Assembly (NCBI RefSeq): GCF_030816075.1
Contig: NZ_JAUSXO010000001.1
Location: 310,001 to 374,000, forward strand
Source: Arthrobacter agilis
GTDB taxonomy: Bacteria; Actinomycetota; Actinomycetes; Actinomycetales; Micrococcaceae
Direction: 5' to 3'
Length of the DNA stretch: 64,000 nt
Positions 59,317 to 64,000 of this stretch are shown here, piece after piece. Within the stretch, counting starts at the first letter, position 1, and every line of letters starts with the position of its first letter. Below the pieces are notes generated by a model that was not told where the DNA came from, did no database searches, and saw only the letters and a list, made by a program, of their open reading frames with translations. Made by a program: the position numbers and the translations under genes.

Positions 59317-60285
59317 CTAGCCGACGGTGTCCCGGGAGCGGTTGCCCCGCCACTGGATCGCCGTGAAGACGAGGGTGATCAGGAAGATGACGATCCCGAT
59401 GGCCGCGGCGTAGCTCTGGTCGCGGGTGACGAAGCCGTTCTCGTAGGCGTAGGTGACGAGCACGGAGGTGGACCGGCCGGGGCCGCCGCCGGTCATCACG
59501 AAGATGGTGTCGAAGACCTGGAACGAGTAGATGACATCCATGATCAGGAGGAAGAACGTGGACGGGCCCACGAGGGGCACCGTCAGGTAGCGGAACTGCT
59601 GCCACGAGCTCGCCCCCTCCAGCCGGGCCGCCTCGTACAGCTCGGGGGAGATGCCCTGCAGCCCGGCGAGGTAGATGACCATGTTGAACCCCACCCGGAT
59701 CCACAGGGTCACGAGGATGACCGAGGCGAAGGCCGCCGTGCCCTGCGACTGCCACGGGACGGTGGCGAGCCCGCTCTCCCGGAGCAGCTTGTTGACGATG
59801 CCCGTGGCCTCGTCGAACAGCAGGACGCCCATGAGGGCTGTGGCGATCCCCGAGATGACCATGGGCAGGTAGATCAGGGTGCGGAACAGCCGCCGCCCCG
59901 GGAGCACCGAGTTCATGAGCACCGCGAGGCCGAGCCCGAGGGCCAGGCTCGACGGCACGGTGATCAGCGTGAACGCGGCGGTGTTGAGCGCCGACTGCCA
60001 GAACGTGGGATCCGTGACGAGGCGCCGGTAGTTCTCGAGGCCCACCCAGCCGCTGGCCCCGAAGCCGCTGGACTCCTGGAAGCTGATGAGGAACGCCCAG
60101 CCCAGCGGGAGGAAGAGGAAGACGCCGAGCAGGATCAGGTTGGGGCCGAGGAACCCCGCGGCCGCCCCGGTGGAGAGCCGCTGGCGGGAGGCCCTGCCGG
60201 GCCTGGCCGTGTAGGTCGCCGCGGGGGAGGGCGGCGGGCGGGTACTGCCGGTCGACTCCTCGCGGGCCGAGGTGTCGGCGGACAT
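59317..60285 (-). CDS. Sugar ABC transporter permease, MalF type
   Basis: A 322-residue permease. A Ser/Pro-rich cytoplasmic tail is followed by six hydrophobic segments; EAA loop YEAARLEGASSWQQFRYLTV. The start overlaps the binding-protein stop (ATGA). It forms the membrane channel with the 58437 permease. Confidence 0.85.
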   Translation of the reverse strand: MSADTSAREESTGSTRPPPSPAATYTARPGRASRQRLSTGAAAGFLGPNLILLGVFLFLPLGWAFLISFQESSGFGASGWVGLENYRRLVTDPTFWQSALNTAAFTLITVPSSLALGLGLAVLMNSVLPGRRLFRTLIYLPMVISGIATALMGVLLFDEATGIVNKLLRESGLATVPWQSQGTAAFASVILVTLWIRVGFNMVIYLAGLQGISPELYEAARLEGASSWQQFRYLTVPLVGPSTFFLLIMDVIYSFQVFDTIFVMTGGGPGRSTSVLVTYAYENGFVTRDQSYAAAIGIVIFLITLVFTAIQWRGNRSRDTVG

Positions 60286-61592
60286 CAGCCGGCTGCCGCG
60301 TCGACGGCCGCCGCGATGTTCGCGAGCGTCCGGTCCACCGGCTGGCCCTGCGTGAAGGCGGCCTCCAGTTCGTCCCTCAGTTTCGGATTGATGGCCGCCA
60401 TGGCCGGCGCGGTGAGCTGCTCGACGTCGCCCGGCTCCAGGGTGGTGGCCTGCTCGACGAAGATGCCCGCGATGTCGGGCCGCGTCTGGTAGTCCAGCTC
60501 GGTGCCGACGAGGCTGTTCAGGGTGGGCAGCTCCATGGCGCGGGCGCAGAAGTCGGACATCTGGTCGGGCTGCGTCATGAACTTCAGGAACTCGGCCGCG
60601 AGCTCGGGGTTGCGGGCGTTCTTGGTGGCGACGAGGGCGTTCCCGCCGAGGTCGCAGGCGCCACGCTCGTCCCGCGGGAGGTAGGTGGCGCCCCACTCGA
60701 AGTCCTTGATGTTCTCCTCGAGGCCGGGCAGCACGAAGTTGCCGACGAAGGCCATCGCCGTCGTGCCGGCGGAGAAGGCGTCGTCCGCGTAGGTCGAGGA
60801 CTTCACGGAGCTGCTCGGCGGGACGAGGGCGTCGGTGAAGAAACCCTGCGTGAACTCGAGTGCCCTGGTCCCGGCGTCGGACTCGATGGCCGAGCCGGTG
60901 AGGCCGTCGTCGAAGAGCCGCCCGCCGGCCTGGAACAGCCAGCTCAGCCAGCGGGTGGAGCCGCCGAGCTGCCAGTTGTACACGAAGGGGTAGAGGTCGT
61001 CGGGGATGGATCCGCGCAGCTTCTCGGCCACCTGCCGGAACTCGTCCCAGGTCCACGCGGAGTCGAGGCTGTCCGGGACGCTCGTGATACCGGCCTGCTC
61101 GAAGAGGTCCGTACGGTACACCAGCGCCGAGGTGTCCGTCTGGTGGGGGACGCCGAAGGGCTTGCCGTCGAACTGCACCGCCTGCCACATGGCCGGGAGG
61201 AACTCCTCGGCGGCGGCCGTGTCGAAGTAGCTGCTGAGGTCCAGGAGCTGGTCCTGGCTGCTGTACGCACCGATGGTGCCGTAGTCCACGCGGAAGAGGT
61301 CCGGGGCCGTCCCGGCCTGGAGCTGCGCGTCGATGTTCTGGAAGATCTGTTCGTACGGGACGAGGTTGAGCTCCACCTTCGTCCCCGAGTTCGCGGCCTC
61401 GAAGGCGGCGATGCCACTCCGGAAGCCCTCCTCCTCGGCCGCGCTGCCCCACGTGGTGAAGGTGAGGGTGTTCGCGTCGCCGTCGCCGCCGTCGTCGGTG
61501 CCACCGCCCGAGAATCCGGCGCAGCCGTTGAGAGCCGCTGCCGCTGCGAGGAAACCTGCGCCGCCGAGAATCTGCCGTCTGGAAATGGTCAT
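60285..61592 (-). CDS. Sugar ABC transporter substrate-binding lipoprotein
   Basis: A 435-residue binding protein. The signal has twin arginines (TISRRQILGGAGFLAAAAAL) and a lipobox LNGC (Cys24), so it may be a Tat-exported lipoprotein. The body is a family-1 binding fold (FRSGIAAFEAANSGTKVELN; PFGVPHQTDTSALVYRTDLF). ATG 61592 has GGAAGG upstream. A weak promoter (GTGACC, 18-base spacer, TACGTT) lies at 61622-61651 on the minus strand. It is first of three genes; the aldo/keto reductase upstream is on the same strand after a 108-base gap. Confidence 0.85.
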   Translation of the reverse strand: MTISRRQILGGAGFLAAAAALNGCAGFSGGGTDDGGDGDANTLTFTTWGSAAEEEGFRSGIAAFEAANSGTKVELNLVPYEQIFQNIDAQLQAGTAPDLFRVDYGTIGAYSSQDQLLDLSSYFDTAAAEEFLPAMWQAVQFDGKPFGVPHQTDTSALVYRTDLFEQAGITSVPDSLDSAWTWDEFRQVAEKLRGSIPDDLYPFVYNWQLGGSTRWLSWLFQAGGRLFDDGLTGSAIESDAGTRALEFTQGFFTDALVPPSSSVKSSTYADDAFSAGTTAMAFVGNFVLPGLEENIKDFEWGATYLPRDERGACDLGGNALVATKNARNPELAAEFLKFMTQPDQMSDFCARAMELPTLNSLVGTELDYQTRPDIAGIFVEQATTLEPGDVEQLTAPAMAAINPKLRDELEAAFTQGQPVDRTLANIAAAVDAAAG

Positions 61593-61700
61593 CGTCGTAC
61601 CTTCCGGGTCAGGGTGCTCATAACGTACAGCACCGCACCGACACGGTCACGGCGCTTGCTCCCCGGCAGCGATGGCGCTAGGGATCGCCCGGCAGGAGCG

Positions 61701-62675
<975 letters not shown>

Positions 62676-62899
62676 GGGGTCACCTTTGGTCGCGTCGGGA
62701 GGTAGGTCCCACTGTAGTCAGGGCCGGGCGGACCCTGGCGAGGGATGGCCGATCGCACCGGGGGTGGTGCGGGCGCCCAGCGACACCGTTCGTTGCCGTG
62801 CGCGCCCGCGGGCAGGACCCTCGCGGGTCGGGCAGGGTGCTTCCCCCACGGAACCCCCGCTCTGCCGACAGCAACTGTAGCGATGCTCCGGCCAGGAAC

Positions 62900-62917
62900 A
62901 AACCGTACGACCGGTTT
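62900..62917. promoter_or_regulatory. ARE-like inverted repeat (AAACCG-6-CGGTTT)
   Basis: Perfect 6-bp arms around a 6-base centre, similar to autoregulatory elements bound by ScbR/ArpA-type TetR proteins (AAACCGG-rich inverted repeats). It overlaps the stop codon of the ScbR-like gene. On the minus strand the right arm runs into a weak promoter (TTGTTC, 16-base spacer, TACAGT near 62871-62876) that could drive the aldo/keto reductase gene. Confidence 0.5.
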
Positions 62918-63557
62918 ATGTCGTGCCGTGCAGGAAGACGTCCACGAGGTGCGTCGCGTGCTCCTGCCGGTCGGCGGCCAGCACGCCGGGCAGCAGCATC
63001 CGCCACAGGTCGGCGAGGCGCACGAGCATGTCCTGCCTCCCCGTCAGGATGCTGGAGACCATCTGCACGCCCGTGTAGGACCCGACGACGAGGCGGGCGA
63101 AGGCCTCGGGATCGAGGTCCCGGCGCAGGTCGCCCTCGTCCTGGGCCGTGCGCGCGAGCTCCGCGCAGCGTGCCGACCAGTCGAGGTAGGGCTGCCGGAC
63201 GTCGTGCCCGAAGGCCGACGCCTCGAAGGTCAGGCGGATACCGGCGCGCATCACCGAGTGCTCGAGGAGCTGCAGTGCGAACCCGCGGCAGATGAGCACG
63301 AGGGTCTCCAGCGCGGGCCGGCCCAGGGCCTGCACGCGCACGCCGTCCGCGGAGGCGATCGCGTGCTGCTCGTCGATGACGGCGACCGCGAGGTCCTCCT
63401 TCGCGGGGAAGTGGAAGTACAGCGCACCCTTGGTGACCCCGGCCTGGGTGGCGACGGTCGCCAGGGCGGTACCGCCGTACCCCTGCTCCTCGAAGATGCG
63501 GGCGGCGGCGCCGATGATCGCCGCGCGCGTGGTCCGCGCACGCTCCTGCTGCACCAT
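62916..63557 (-). CDS. TetR family regulator, ScbR/ArpA (gamma-butyrolactone receptor)-like
   Basis: A 213-residue regulator. HTH: RAAIIGAAARIFEEQGYGGT, LATVATQAGVTKGALYFHFP, KEDLAVAVIDEQ, which follows the ScbR/ArpA pattern (VTKGALYFHF, K-E-x-x-x-A-x-x-x-x-DEQ). The C-domain includes LICRGFALQLLEHSVMRAGI and LVVGSYTGVQMVSSILTGRQ, also characteristic. In streptomycetes such proteins sense gamma-butyrolactone hormones; in other actinobacteria the ligand is often unknown. ATG 63557 is chosen, the longer frame having no family similarity. Confidence 0.8.
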   Translation of the reverse strand: MVQQERARTTRAAIIGAAARIFEEQGYGGTALATVATQAGVTKGALYFHFPAKEDLAVAVIDEQHAIASADGVRVQALGRPALETLVLICRGFALQLLEHSVMRAGIRLTFEASAFGHDVRQPYLDWSARCAELARTAQDEGDLRRDLDPEAFARLVVGSYTGVQMVSSILTGRQDMLVRLADLWRMLLPGVLAADRQEHATHLVDVFLHGTT

Positions 63558-63657
63558 CAGCGCGCACCGGGGCGGGATAAGCGCTTCATCCTCCAATTGT
63601 CCGCCGGATGGCAAGGGCCACGCCGAATGTTGCGCCCGGCTAGGGCAGGATGGCTAC

Positions 63658-64000
63658 GTGACACGCGCAGCATCAGAGAACCCGGACGACCAGACAGCAC
63701 CCCGGCGCCGGCCCGGACGGTGGCGGACACCCAGGCCCGCCCCGGCCCCGGAGCCGCACGGCTCATCGGTGGCCCGGCGGTTCCGCCCGCACGCCTTCGC
63801 CGACGGGCTGAGGGTCAGCGCGGCCTGGACGGCCCGGAGCATCATCGTCCTCGCCGGCCTCGTCATCCTCTGGTACGTGACCCGCGCGCTGTGGTCCATC
63901 GTCCTGCCCGCGCTGTTCGCCCTGCTCCTCGCCTCCGTCCTCTGGCCCGTCAACCGGTTCCTGCGCCGGGGCCTGCCGAAGGTCCTCGCCGCCCTCGTGA
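63658..64000 (+). CDS. AI-2E family transporter, N-terminal part (runs off window)
   Basis: First 114 residues of a membrane protein. A 50-residue charged Pro/Arg-rich cytoplasmic tail precedes AWTARSIIVLAGLVILWYVT and PALFALLLASVLWPVNRFLR, then GLPKVLAALV, the conserved start of AI-2E/PerM transporters. GTG 63658 has AGGA 8 bases upstream. The other three quarters lie past the right edge. Members export AI-2-like or other solutes; the substrate is unproven. Confidence 0.8.
   Translation, partial: MTRAASENPDDQTAPRRRPGRWRTPRPAPAPEPHGSSVARRFRPHAFADGLRVSAAWTARSIIVLAGLVILWYVTRALWSIVLPALFALLLASVLWPVNRFLRRGLPKVLAALV

Overview
The window is 64 kb of very GC-rich DNA (roughly 70 % by eye) with tightly packed genes, many GTG/TTG starts, ATGA/GTGA start-stop overlaps and lipobox-type solute-binding proteins. 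Together with F420-type reductase, LLM flavoenzyme, ANTAR, DUF222/HNH and PGPGW families, this points to a chromosome segment of an actinobacterium, most likely a soil Micrococcaceae of the Arthrobacter type. I see no rRNA, tRNA, CRISPR array, prophage or insertion sequence.

Layout. (1) 1-6.2 kb: a double-domain Lrp/AsnC regulator (cut by the left edge) faces a five-gene operon: CE4-type deacetylase, MHS-family transporter, SDR dehydrogenase, PanE-like reductase and M20 amidohydrolase. It looks like uptake and breakdown of an unknown amide, imide or N-acyl compound. (2) 6.3-12.7 kb: a DEDDh exonuclease, then a GntR/FCD regulator divergent from a sugar-acid ABC importer, gluconokinase and D-galactonate dehydratase. 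(3) 12.7-20 kb: LolA-like protein plus ABC exporter, GlsB and PGPGW membrane proteins, Cys-rich copper-binding protein, ScyD-like secreted protein and an XRE-TPR regulator. (4) 20-25.2 kb: a GT2 glycosyltransferase with an in-frame stop, a fused PIG-L deacetylase/NodS-like methyltransferase, a divergent acyl-CoA dehydrogenase, an MFS transporter and its TetR regulator. (5) 28-34.5 kb: a fructosamine (fructoselysine) locus: LacI, frlD-like kinase, frlB-like deglycase, ABC importer and two strong LacI operators. (6) 34.5-40.8 kb: an alpha-glucoside locus: ROK repressor broken by a frameshift, ABC importer and GH13 glucosidase. (7) 42.3-48.5 kb: CitAB-type two-component system, tripartite tricarboxylate transporter TctCBA and a universal stress protein. 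(8) 48.6-57.6 kb: HNH/DUF222 protein, GAF and GAF-ANTAR sensors, LLM oxidoreductase, hemerythrin-like protein and small hypotheticals. (9) 57.6-64 kb: SDR, a fourth sugar ABC importer, aldo/keto reductase, ScbR-like TetR regulator and the start of an AI-2E family transporter.

Themes. The segment is dominated by carbon scavenging. Four separate CUT1-type sugar importers are present and none carries its own ATPase, so a shared MsiK-type ATPase elsewhere is implied. Several operons contain perfect GC-rich hairpins directly after their first gene. Three genes (GT2, ROK, DUF1992) look disrupted by a single change, which is either real decay or sequence error. The most interesting candidate for an undescribed system is the GT2, PIG-L/NodS-like and acyl-CoA-dehydrogenase-like cassette.
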